DNA from: Antilocapra americana
Taxonomy: Eukaryota; Chordata; Mammalia; Artiodactyla; Antilocapridae
DNA length: 64,000 nucleotides
NCBI GenBank assembly: GCA_007570785.1
Contig: ML660774.1
Coordinates: 12,120,476-12,184,475, forward strand
Direction: 5' to 3'
In this document: in pieces, positions 1-10,848 of the stretch
Layout: each line of letters opens with the position of its first letter
Position numbering within the stretch: the stretch's first letter is position 1
Notes under the pieces: model-generated
Told to the model about the DNA's origin: nothing
What the model saw: only the letters and a program-made list of their open reading frames with translations
The model's database searches: none
Translations under genes and position numbers: made by a program

Positions 1-2448
1 ATAATTTATATTAGATATGAGATTAAAATGCAAACAAAACATTGCCAAAATAAACCCAATCAAATGAAATTGTACTTACACATTACATGATTGTGATTAC
101 TAGCTAAAATTTGTGGAACTTCAGGGCCAGATGCCATATATTGCTAAACAATGTCTTATTTTTTTACTTATTGAGGGTATTTTCCACTTATTTAACAACC
201 CCATTATATCATTCCCTGTTGTCTGTGACTTGCTAATGCAGTAACACAGCTACCAGATTCTGTTCTATAGCAGTCTTAATAATAGTCACGAAACACTTAC
301 CCAGAATAAGCATCTTACTCTACCTTCTCTCTTCATTCCTTGACAACAGCTCTTGGACATTTGCCATTAACTATGGCATGTGTCTCCCAACGTTTTGTTA
401 AGACTTAAGTTTCAGGGAGCCAGGAATAAAACACTGTAAAAGGCCCACATCCTGCTTCTTGTCTAAAAAAACCTCTAAATCGTCAGAGCATGGCATATGC
501 ATTCCAATGTTATAATTGGTATGAAAAAACATTTGGTAATTAACTTTAAAATTATACATACTATGAGGTTATTCCTAAAGACCTTATACCTAAATGTGCT
601 ATCTTGTAAATGACAGGATACAGTAATATGATTCACAAAATCAGTAACTAATTTTTATCTGTCCCCAAGTGTTTTTTACTTTCCCCACTACTTCCTAAAA
701 CAGATTTGTTTTCCTGTTCCGTTCTCTGACTCTATTTTTGCTTTAGCATAACGAACACCTTTTATTCTCAGCAGCCTTCAATCAATATGAATTTTTTAGA
801 ACAGCCTATGTCTTTTGTGTCTGTTACTTCTCACTGAGGGCAAACGAATCTACCTCACCCTCGGACCCTGTCCGGCAAGTCTGCCTTCCCTTTCCCATCC
901 CCAAGACAAATTAAGAATGCTGAAACCTTTCACTCATAACAAAACACTGATAAAGCAGGTAACAAGACCTCACATTAATCAGCTCTTTCAAAGACGAGGC
1001 CCCAACCTGTAGCTTTTGTCTAATCTGCTGGTAGGTGGGGTTTTTTTAAGGCTCCTTTTAGGGTCCTAGCATTCTTTAGTCCAGCAGCACATTCTCCTTG
1101 GAAATGTTTCACTTTTCAGACAGCCTCTGTGTTGATCAAAAACCCCAAAGAGCCACTACAGAAATCTGAACTTCTAATGATCTTCTTTTATACTTTCTCA
1201 CAATGGACAATGGTTCTCTCAACACTAATGGCATTGGTACACAAAGAGAGGCAAGAATGCGCAGAGATGGGGGGTGGAGGGAGAGTAGCCACCGTCACGG
1301 GATGGGGTGTATCACCTCGGTGGAAAAAGAAGTCCTGTTTTCTGTAGCCAAAATGTTGCTGTCTTTTGTTGAAAATATTTGAGGCCCCTGCAAACCAATG
1401 CTGAGATGAGAAAAGATAAGAGTAGATGTATAGTTTTCTCCCAGGAAGAAATATTACCATCAGTTGAATAGCAATAAATGAGTATTCTTGTGCTTTTCTA
1501 ATCCTTTTCATAATAGAAAACTCACTAATAATTATTCCCTTAAGTTTCTTGCATCCAGTGCTAGATCTTTTTCTAGGCTCAGTGAAGCAAGCAGCCTTCC
1601 TGTGTATTATACAATTATGTTGAGTCAAGTGCGCCCTCTAGTGATCCACTGAAATATCACCAGATTAGTATCAGTCACCAGATGCCTGAAATCAGAAAGG
1701 AAAGATATTTTGGACAGTTTATTTACAAGAGTGTTTCTCAAAATTATATAGGAAAATTGTAAAAATATGTGTATTATATTTCATATAAACAGAGTTAACT
1801 TTTAGTCAGTTTTTATGATTTTAACCTTTTGCCTGGAGGTTGCTATTAATTCTTCCAAACATTTTAGAACTTATCTTTTTGATTAATTTCTAGACTGAAC
1901 TGATAAACTTCACTAAAACTAATGAAAAGTTAAAACTGGCAGGGTCCTCAGAGGGTATTTAGTACAATGCTTTCATTTGTGGAGGAGGAGACTTAAGTCC
2001 AGAATAATTCCTGAATGCTTCTCTAATCACCTGTATTATCACTGAAGCAGCTTTAAATGATTTCTGGCTACTTTGGTAAGATAATGTATGAAATACTGCT
2101 TTGAAACTTGAGAGAATCATGTAAATATTATTGAGAGATATTTGCATTTTATATCCCTTTGAAGGACCAGCTCTCCATAAGTGATAATACTGCAACAAAT
2201 CAGCAACATCCCCCTTGACTGGAATCACCAAGACTTTTAGGGATATGATCTCACTTAGATATTTTATGTAAATGTCATGATCTCGTAGATTTTAGAGTTT
2301 CTGTTGGCAATTGCATGTTGAAGTGACTGTAATTTACCTTGGTATTTGAGTCAAGTTGTGCATTATATATGTGGATGCATGAAAACCAAAGATAGATATG
2401 TTTTCACTATTGCATTATTCACTATTTAGCAAAAGATAACATTCTGTG
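1..2448. other. unassigned A+T-rich single-copy-like sequence
   Basis: I recognise no repeat family and no exon-like frame here. Open frames such as the 146-codon one on the minus strand (1188-1628) have low-complexity composition and no motif I know. The only local feature of note is a CTCF-like word at 1630-1645, listed separately. Confidence 0.5.
1630..1645 (-). promoter_or_regulatory. candidate CTCF-binding word
   Basis: The plus strand reads tgcgccctctagtgat. Its reverse complement, atcactagagggcgca, resembles the CTCF core CCACNAGGGGGCGC with two or three departures. A single core match is expected by chance at some rate, and nothing else here supports a boundary element, so this is a weak pattern match. 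Confidence 0.25.
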
Positions 2449-2531
2449 ACCTGGAGGAGGAAAGGAGCCTGGCGGACTATAATCCATGGGATCACAAACA
2501 GTTGGATATGACTGAGTGATTGAGCACACAT
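2449..2531 (+). mobile_element. Bov-tA/BovB 3'-tail fragment
   Basis: The segment carries the diagnostic 3' body shared by Bov-tA SINEs and BovB: a gaggagcctgg-like word, then an atccatgggatcaca-like word, a gttggatatgactgagtga-like word and a short terminal tail. The tRNA-derived head is missing, so this is a 5'-truncated insertion or a short BovB tail. No target-site duplication was identified. Confidence 0.75.
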
Positions 2532-2689
2532 CATTAAGTGAAGACAGAACCTTTGTGGCACTGCATACGCATCAAATTTCCTAAAACTTAATCCATGGCT
2601 CCATATTCTGACCAAAAAGTGAATTTCACATCTTTAAAATTAAAGCTAACAATGAAGACTTCAATGAATAATTGCTGAGTTGATTTATT

Positions 2690-3870
2690 TCATTACAACA
2701 TTCATTCAAAATAGTGACAGGCGCTGTGTTAAGTGGTAGTGATAGAGTTCTGATTTTTTTAACCCTCCACCCCCCAGTCCTAACTCTCAGTGAGCTTTCA
2801 ACCTTTGAATTATTACTAGAAAGGCCTTGAGCTCTGACTTTGAGAACACAAAAATGAGCATGACACCGAGTTTGCACTCAATAAATTATATGGGGAATAG
2901 AAACAAATAAATGAGAATAATGAGATGAGAATAAAAATATAATAATTATAAGATGAGAATAATAATGAGTTGGCACTAAAGAGGCATATAGGGAAGAGAT
3001 TATTATTTTCTTATGGACTTGGAGGAATGCTTTGTTCAGTGGAGTGATTGTTTGCCCCAGGTCTTGAAACCTGAATAGAATTGAGCAAGTGAAGATGAAG
3101 CCAAAGAGGAAGGTGCGAACAGACTTCCTTGACTGACCCAGAAGCTCATTAAAGACATAAAATGAAATTTGTTTGATAATAGTGAGTAAACTCTTGTGTT
3201 TGGACCCTGTGTGCTTTTGTGAATACAGGATTATGACAGAGAAGTTGTTTGGGCCCAGGTCATGGGGGAGATTGAGAATAATGAAAGGAGGCTGAGTAGG
3301 TATTGGAGAGCCAGCAAAGGTCTTTTCAACATGGTAGTGACATGGTCAGAAATGTGTTTTTGGACAGTAACCTTAAATGGATCAAGTATGAGGAAATATT
3401 ACTTATAAGTGTGAGGGGTCTGGCTGTTGTAATAACTTGGGAGAGAAGTCACAAAGGTCTGAACTTCGCAGTAGTGTGTGTGTGTTAAAAAACAGAAAGA
3501 AATGAAATTTGATTTCAAAAGGTGAAGAAATATATACAAATATATACAAAACCAGATGACATTAACTGAGGAACTGTTGATAAAGAGAAAGAAATAAGAT
3601 AGTTTTTAGAATTTGTCACATACATGTCTGATAGATTGGTAATGGCATTAATAGATGAAACAATAACAAAAAAACCCTATTAGATGGAAAGGATACTAAG
3701 TTTTCTTTTGGCCTTACTGAGTTGTGAAGTGGGAGTAAAAAGATAAATTGTGGGAATTTGCCAGTATGTTCCTGATTCTAAAAAGAGATTTAAATATAGA
3801 AGTTATTTGCATAAAGTGATAGTCGAAGCAGTGGAAAGTGAGGTTTTACCTTATGGCTTTAAAGTTTTAA
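2690..3870 (-). mobile_element. L2 LINE fragment, old, minus strand
   Basis: Read on the plus strand, this follows the reverse complement of the L2 3' half. It starts with a size/location-like block (aggcgctgtgttaagtgg) and continues through an A-rich stretch near 2890-2960. It then passes the conserved block around 3330-3350 (tagtgacatggtcag) and ends with divergent L2-like sequence to about 3870. L2 is an ancient mammalian LINE that is now inactive. Divergence is high and there are many indels; ends are approximate. The 61-codon frame at 3303-3488 lies inside it and is antisense noise. Confidence 0.6.
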
Positions 3871-5139
3871 TTTTAACAGGACTAAACTTTCCATTTCAGC
3901 CAACTGGGAGCTAGAGGTCTTTGGAAACCTCTGATATCATACATTCATATGCACCTTATGTTTGATAAGAATCTCTTTGGTAGTTAAATTGAAAGGAAAT
4001 CCTTTAAAATGTTGGGACTTGGGACTCAGCAATTTTTTTTTTTCGTCTAAATGGGAAGAAAGGGTCTATTATTTTGGAAGGCATGCTTAAGATCCTGGTA
4101 CACTGTACTTGTTGCCTATTTGACTTTTTAAAAAAAATGTACCTTTGATGTTCTCTGAGGTCATTATTAAGGAATGACAAAATTCAAATCATTTTCAGAA
4201 AGTTGCACTTATGAACATAATAGAATTTGAAGGGATGTACAGCAGTCTCCAGTTTTCCAGCTTGTGTTTTCATCCTGAGACCATGTCTAACTATGCTTAC
4301 AAATTTAACCCCTCATAATGTTTTATTATAGTATTTATGGAGCAGGGAAAGAGAAATAGTTAGCATAAAAGCCTCCTGTTTGAACTTAAGAACTTAATAT
4401 TCAGTGAAAGAAGGAAAAATAAGCCTAACAAGAAGATAATATTTTGTGAAGTGGAGGCTCAGCAGCTCACTCTGAATGAATGAAATAAGTCAACATGTGA
4501 CCAGACAAAATAAAATACATGATGGGATTTTACAAAATTAATAGAAAAATAGAGGAGGGACCAACATCATCAATCCAAAATGCCCACAGTAGTATAGCCT
4601 TCCTTTATTTACCTCCTGTTTTTTAAAAAAAATCCATCATGTTACTTCCCAGTCTCCCCACTGGTGCTGTAAAGGTCAGATGCACTAGATCTCAGATATG
4701 ATGGGAAGGGATTCAAGGAAAGTTACAACATGGGAGAAAGGAGAGCTGCCCCTGTCTAATATGCATGAAATGAGAAGAACTAGAATAACAACTATGAGGA
4801 ATTACTACAGCTGTTTTTAAAATGAAATAAATGAATTTCCCATCAGAGCACTCTGAATACATAGAAAACGAAAAATATTCACAAGCAGTGCTTCACATTT
4901 TTAAAGAAAGAATATAGAATATATGAAACCAGAAATCAGAGGTGTAGAAAATAGATAAGAGGATAATTTTGGAGAAATAGAGAAATAAATTGAATGCAAA
5001 AACACATAGTTTTGGAACTAATTAAAAATATTGAAGTAGTGCACTAGTCATTCAGGAGTTTAAAAAAAACCAGAAAATTATTCCTGGATATAATTTTATT
5101 AAAAAAATTCCTAAAACGAAAAAATTAGTAAGTTAAAAA
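3871..5139. other. unassigned A+T-rich sequence
   Basis: Nothing recognised. Short homopolymer runs occur (T near 4030, A near 4630). The last few hundred bases before the L1 at about 5140 may be its badly eroded upstream part, but I cannot align them by eye. Confidence 0.45.
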
Positions 5140-6977
5140 TTGAAAGGCACCCTACTCTTTATAGATGAATTCTACCAAATACTTAAAGAATGATTAATGC
5201 CAATTCTCAGAATTCTTCTAAAAATTGCAGAGAAGGAAACACTCTCATACCCATTTCATGAGAACAGCATTAGCCTGATACCAAAGCATGATAACACTAC
5301 AAGAAAAGAAAACTGCAGGTCAATCTCTGATTAATATACATGCAAAAATTGTAAACAAAATACCAGCAAATTGAATTCAACAGCATATTAACAGGGTCAT
5401 ATGCCATGATCAAGAGCAATATAACACTAGGATTAAAGGATAGTTCAACCTATGCAGATCAATTAATGTGATATACCACGTGAGTAGAATAAAAGATAAA
5501 AATCATATGATAATTTCAATAGATGTAAAACAATTGACAAAATTCAATATCCCTTCTTACAGATTGAGTACAGAAGGAATATACCTCAGCATAATAAAAG
5601 TTATTTATGATGAATACGCATCTAATATCATACACAATGGTGAAAGATTAAAAACTTTCTCTCTAAGGTCATGAGCTAGATAGACAAAGGGTGTCCATTC
5701 CCACCACTCCTTTTCAACATAGTATTAGAAGTACCAGCCAGAGAATTAGGCAATAAAAACAAATAGAAGAATCCAAATCAGAAAGGAAGAAGTAAAATTG
5801 TCTCTACTGATGACATGATCTTTATGTAGGAAATCCTGGGGAATTCTCTGGCCATCCAGTGGTTTGGACTCTGTGCTTTCACTGCCAAAGGTGTAGGTTT
5901 GATCTCTGGTTGGGGAATTAAGATTCTGAAAGTTGCCTTGGCATGGCCAAAAATAAAAAATAAAAAAGACTCCACTGAAAAGCTGTTAAAACTACTAAAT
6001 ACAGTAAAGTTTCAGGATGCAAAATCAGCAAGAAAAATCAGTTAGTTGCATTTATGTGCTAATAATGAGCCATCTGAAAAAGAAATAAAGAACACAGTCC
6101 CACTTACAATAGCATAAAAATACTCAAGAATAAATTTAATCAAGAAGATGAGAGATCTATACACTAAAAAATTGTAAGATCCTAAGAAAGAAATAGAAGA
6201 GATGAAAACAAATGGAAAGATATCCTATGTTCATATATTAGAAGAACTGATATTGTTAAAGTGGCTATACTACCTAAAGCCATCTATAGATTCAGTGCAA
6301 TCTTTACCAAAATTCTAAAGGCATTTTTCACAAAAACAGAAAAAACAATATAACATAAGTGAAAACTTGAGTCATGTTGTCCTTGGAAAAGATTTCTTAA
6401 ATATAACACCAAAGTCACAATTCATAACAAAAAAATAAATAAAGTGGATGTTATCAAACTGAAACCTTTTACTTTGTTAAGCAAATAAAATTGGAAGAAA
6501 ATATTGCAAAGCATGATAAAGGACTTGTTTTTACAACATAAAAATGTCTTACACCTTAATAAAAGGAAAACAGTCTAATAGAAAGTGGGCAAGATATTTG
6601 AACAGATATTTTTTTCAAAGATGTTACGCAGATGGTAAATAAATGAAAGAATGCCTAGATTGTTAGTTTCTGTGGAAAAGGAAATCAGATCACCTCCACT
6701 TAACCAGATTGAATAACTGACATTGAAAAAGACTGATTATATTATAAAATGTTGGGGAAGAGGTGAACTTTTGTATATTCTTGGTGGGAATGTAAAATGG
6801 TAAAATCACTTTAGAAAAAATTTGGCTTTTTTTTTTATTTTTAGCATTTAATTAAAAAGATTTATGTACACTTACCAAATGATCTTACCATTCCATTCTT
6901 AGATGTTTACTCAAGAATTCTCAAGAATATAGAAGTACATGTCCACAAAAAGGTTTGGACATGAATATTCATAGTGG
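5140..6977 (+). mobile_element. old L1 LINE, ORF2 region, first part
   Basis: The sequence follows mammalian L1 ORF2 from the reverse-transcriptase domain to the 3' region on the plus strand. Recognisable blocks include atgaattctaccaaatact near 5165, the finger/palm region around 5320-5680 (a frame at 5468-5674 reads INVIYHVSRIKDKNHMIIS-like L1 protein across a start), and the downstream block with aatcagcaagaaaaatcag near 6030. It is full of stops and indels and therefore a pseudogene. It is interrupted by a CHR SINE at 5838-5966 and cut at 6977 by a BovB insertion. The L1 resumes at 13304, since attcatagtgg occurs at both 6967-6977 and 13304-13314. Confidence 0.8.
5838..5966 (+). mobile_element. 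CHR-type tRNA SINE inserted in L1
   Basis: The tRNA-like head (ttctctggccatccagtgg), B-box-like gtttgatctctgg and the ending ggcatggccaaaaa plus A-rich tail match the short CHR SINE class of ruminants. L1 ORF2 sequence is continuous on both sides (aggaaatcct to the left, gactccactgaaaa to the right), which marks this as an insertion. CHR SINEs are thought to use the L1 machinery. No clean TSD was read. Confidence 0.8.
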
Positions 6978-7990
6978 ATAGGGCCATGCTCAGTAAATCT
7001 TGCGTGACCCCACCCATCAGAATAAGACCGAGTTTTCCCAACAGTCAGTCTCTCCCAACAGGAAGCTCCATAAGCCTCTTATCTTATCAGAGAGCAGACA
7101 GGATGAAAATCACAATCACAGAAAACTAATGAGCAGGACAGACGGGAAATGATGGAGAGTTATGACAAAACAGGGTCCATTGGAGAAGGGAATGGCAAAC
7201 CCCTTCAGTATTCTTGCCTTGAGAACACCATGAACAGTATGAAGAGGCAAAAAGATATGATGTTGAAAGATAAACTCCCCATGTTGGTAGGTGCCCACTA
7301 TACTACTAGAGAAGAGTGGAGAAATAACTCCAGAAAGAATGAAGAGACAGGGCCAAAGCAAAAACAACACCCCCAGTTGTGGATATGACTAGTGATGGAA
7401 GTAAAGTCTGATGCTGTAAAGAGCAATATTGATAGGAACCTGGAATGTTAGGTCCATGAATCAAGGCAAATTGGACCTGATCAAGTAGGAGATGGCAAGA
7501 ATGAACATTGACATTTTAGGAATCAGAGAACTAAGATGGACTGGAATGGCCGAATTTAATTCCAATGACCATTATGTCTACTACTGTGGGCAAAAATTCA
7601 TTAGAAGAAATGGAGTAGCCCTCATAGTCAACAAAAAAGTCTGAAATGCAGTACTTGGGTGCAATCTCAAAAATAACAGAATGATCTCAGTTCGTTTCCA
7701 AGGCAAACCATTGTATATCATGGTAATCCAAGTCTATGCCCCAAACAGTAATTCTGAAGAATCTGAAGTTGAACAGGTTCTATGAAGACTTACAAGACCT
7801 TCTAGAACTAACACCCCAAAAGATGTCCTTTCCATTATAGGGGACTGGAATGCAAAAGTAGGAAGTCAAGAGATACATGTAGTAACAGGCAAATTTGGCC
7901 TTGGAGTACAGGATGAAGCAGGGCAAAGGCTAATAGAGTTTCACCAAGAGAACTCACTGGTCATAGGAAACACCCTCTTCCAACAACACA
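6978..7990 (+). mobile_element. outer BovB LINE, 5' part with endonuclease region
   Basis: This is the 5' part of a plus-strand BovB inserted into the L1. About 7175-7240 is a 5'-UTR block strongly resembling the body of Bov-A SINEs (ggagaagggaatggcaaacc). From about 7490 the AP-like endonuclease domain can be read with indels: a GIRELRWTG-like motif near 7519-7545, then FNSNDHYVYYCGQ, then a QVYAPNSN block near 7730, then a gactggaatgcaaaagtagg block (GDWNAKVG) near 7840-7865. It is broken by a stop after the VNKKV block and by a one-base shift near 7770. It is cut at 7990 by the inner BovB and resumes at 10849. Confidence 0.9.
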
Positions 7991-10848
7991 GTTCAGTTCA
8001 GTCACTCAGTCGAGTTCAACTCTTTACGACCCCATGAACTGCAGCACGCCAGGCCTCCCTGTCCATCACGAATTCTCAGGGTCCACCCAGACCCATGGCC
8101 ATCGAGTTGATGATGCCATCTAGCCATCTCATCCTCTGTCATTCCCTTCTCCTCCTGCCCTCAATCATTCCCAGCATCAGGGTCTTTTCCAATGAGTTAA
8201 CTCTTCATATCAGGTGGCTAAAGTACTAGAATTTCAGCTTCAACATCAGTCCTTCCAGTGAACACCCAGGACTGATCTCCCTTAGGATGGACTGGTTGGA
8301 TCTCCTTGCAGTCCAGGGGACTCTCAAGAGTCTTCTCCAACACCACAGTTCAAAAGCATCAATTCTTCAGTGCTCAGCTTTCTTCACCGTCCAACTCTCA
8401 CATCCATACATGAATACTGGAAAAACCATAGCCTTGACTAGACAGACCTTTGTTGGCAAAGTAATGTCTTTGCTTTTTAATATGCTATCTAGGTTGGTCA
8501 TAACTTTACTTCTAAGGAATAAGCATCTTTTAATTTCATGGCTGCAATCACCATCTGCAGTGATTTTGGAGCCCCCCAAAATAGAATCAGCCACTGTTTC
8601 CGCTGTTTCCCCATCTATATGCCATGAAATGATGGGACTGGATGCCATGATGTTAATTTTCTGAATGTTGAGCTTTAAGCCAGCTTTTTCACTCTCCTCT
8701 TTCACTTTCATCAAGAGTGAAAAGATCTTCTTCACTTTCTGCCATAAAGGTGGTATCATCTGCATGTCTGAGATTTTTGATATTTCTCCTGGAAATCTTG
8801 ATTCCAGCTTGTGCTTCCTCCAGCCAGTGTTTCTCATGATGTACTCTGCATATAAGTTAAATCAGCAGGGTGACAGTATACAGCCTTGACGTACTCCATT
8901 TCCTATTTGGAACCAGTCTGTTGTTCCATGTCCAGTTCTAAATGTTGCTTCCTGACCTGCATACAGGTTTCTCAAGAGGCAAGTCTGGTATTCCCATCCC
9001 TTTCAGAATTTTCCACAGTTTATTGTGATCCACACAGTCAAAGGCTTTGGCATAGTCAATAAAGCAGAAATAGATGTTTTTCTGGAGCTCTCTTGCTTTT
9101 TTGATGATCCATCAGATGTTGGTAATTTGATCTTTGGTTCCTCTGCCTTTTCTAAAACCAGCTTGAACATCTGTAAGTTCACGGTTCACATATTGCTGAA
9201 GCCTGGCTTGGAGAATTTTGAACATTACTAGCGTGTGAGATGAGTGCAGTCGTGCAGTAGTTTGAGCATTCTTTGGCATTGCCTTTCTTTGGGATTGGAA
9301 TGAAAACTGACCTTTTCCAGTCCTGTGGCCACTGCTGTGTTTTCCAAACTTGCTGGCATATTGAGCGCAGCACTTTCACAGCATCATCTTTAAGGATTTG
9401 AAATATCTCAACTGGAATTCCATCACCTTCACTAGCTTTGTTCGTAGTGATGCTTTCTAAGGCCCACTTGACTTCACATTCCAGGATGTCAGGCTCTGGG
9501 TGAGTGATCACATTATCATGATTATCTGGGTCGTGAAGATCTTTTTTGTACAGTTCTTCTGTGTATTCTTGCCACCTCTTCTTAATATCTTCTGCTTCTG
9601 TTAGGTCCATACCATTTCTGTCTTTTATTGAGCCCATGTTTGCATGAAATGTTCCCTTGGTATATCTAATTGAAGAGATCTGTAGTCTTTCCCATTTAAT
9701 TGTTTTCCTCTATTTCTTTGCATTGTTCACTGAGTAAGGCTTTCTTATCTCTCCTTGCTATTCTTTGGAACTCTGCATTCAAATGGTTGTGTCTTTCCTC
9801 TTCTCCTTTGCTTTTCACTTCTCGTCTTTTCACAGCTATTTCTAAGGCCTCTTCAGACAGCCATTTTACTTTTTTGCATTTCTTTTTCTTGGGGATGGTC
9901 TTGATTCCTGTCTCCTGTACAATGTCATGAACCTCCATCCATAGTTCATCAAGCATTCTGTCTATCAGATCTAGTCCTTTAAATCTATTTCTCACTTCCA
10001 CTGTATAGTAATAAGGAATTTGATTTAGGTCATACCTGAATGTTCTAGTGGTTTTCTCCACTCTCTTAAATTTCAGTCTGAATTTGGCAATTGGGAGTTC
10101 ATGATCTGAGCCACAGTCAGCTCCTGGTCTTGTTTTTGCTGACTGTATAGAGCTTTTCCATCTTTGGCTGCAAAGAATATAATCAGTCTGATTTTGGTGT
10201 CGACCATCTGGTGATGTCCATGTGTAGAGTCTTCTCTTGTGTTGTTGGAAGAGGGTGTTTGCTATGACCAGTGCATTCTCTTGGCAGAACTCACCTAGCC
10301 TTCACCCTGCTTCATTCTGTACTCTATGGCCAAATTTGCCTGTTACTCCAGGTGTTTCTTGACTTTCTATTTTTGCATTCCAGTCCCCTATAATGAAAGG
10401 ACATCTTTTTTTAGGTGTTAGTTCTAGAAGGTCTTGTAGAACTTCATAGAACTTTTCAACTTCAGCTTCTTTCGCATTACTGGTTGGGGCATAGACTTTA
10501 CTTACCATGATATTGAATGGTTTGCCTTGGAAACAAACAGAGATCATTCTGTCATTTTTGAGATTGCATCAAAGTACTGCACTTCAGACTCTTTTGTTCC
10601 CTATGATGTCCACTTCATTTCTTCTAAGGGATTCCTGCCCACAGTAGCAGATATGGTGGTCATTTGAGTTAAATTCACCCATTCCAGTCCATCTTAGGTC
10701 ACTAATTCCTAGAATGTTGATTTTCACTCTGGTCATCTCCTGTTTGACCACTTGTAATTTGCCTTGATTCATGGACCTAACATTCCAGGTTCCTATGCAA
10801 TATTACTCTTTATAGCATCAAATCTTGCTTCTACCACCAGTCCCATTC
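7991..10848 (-). mobile_element. inner BovB LINE, nearly full length, minus strand
   Basis: A 2.86-kb BovB in reverse orientation sits inside the outer BovB. Its 3' tail is at the left (gttcagttcagtcactcag) and its 5' end at the right. The 11-bp duplication ccaacaacaca at 7980-7990 and 10849-10859 bounds it exactly. It lacks only about the first 400 bases present in the outer copy. Domains from its 5' end: endonuclease (about 10770 down to 9990, with SDLRWTG and FNSNDHH words), linker (about 10060-9640), RT N-terminal part (9637-9179, with KDLHDPDNHD and GDGIPVEIFQILKDDAV), RT palm and the C-terminal CESWTVKK region (8837-8367). The palm YADD box reads HADD near 8752-8763. Several frameshifts separate the blocks, so it is not coding-competent. 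Confidence 0.93.
8367..10772 (-). pseudogene. BovB endonuclease-reverse transcriptase remnant (inner copy)
   Basis: This is the protein-coding portion of the inner BovB. In life the polyprotein nicks target DNA with an AP-like endonuclease and extends the nick with reverse transcriptase (target-primed reverse transcription). Here it is split among frames at 10772-10584 and 10547-10302 (endonuclease), 10061-9696 (endonuclease C-terminus and linker, RYDLNQIPYYYTVEV), 9637-9179 (linker and RT fingers) and 8837-8367 (RT thumb and C-terminal region). The active-site Tyr is replaced by His. The 125-codon plus-strand frame at 8287-8664 is its antisense shadow. Confidence 0.85.

Noticed and set aside
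1188..1628. 146-codon frame on the minus strand
   Set aside because: No motif, no splice context and no recognisable homologue; its length is compatible with chance in a long A+T-rich region.
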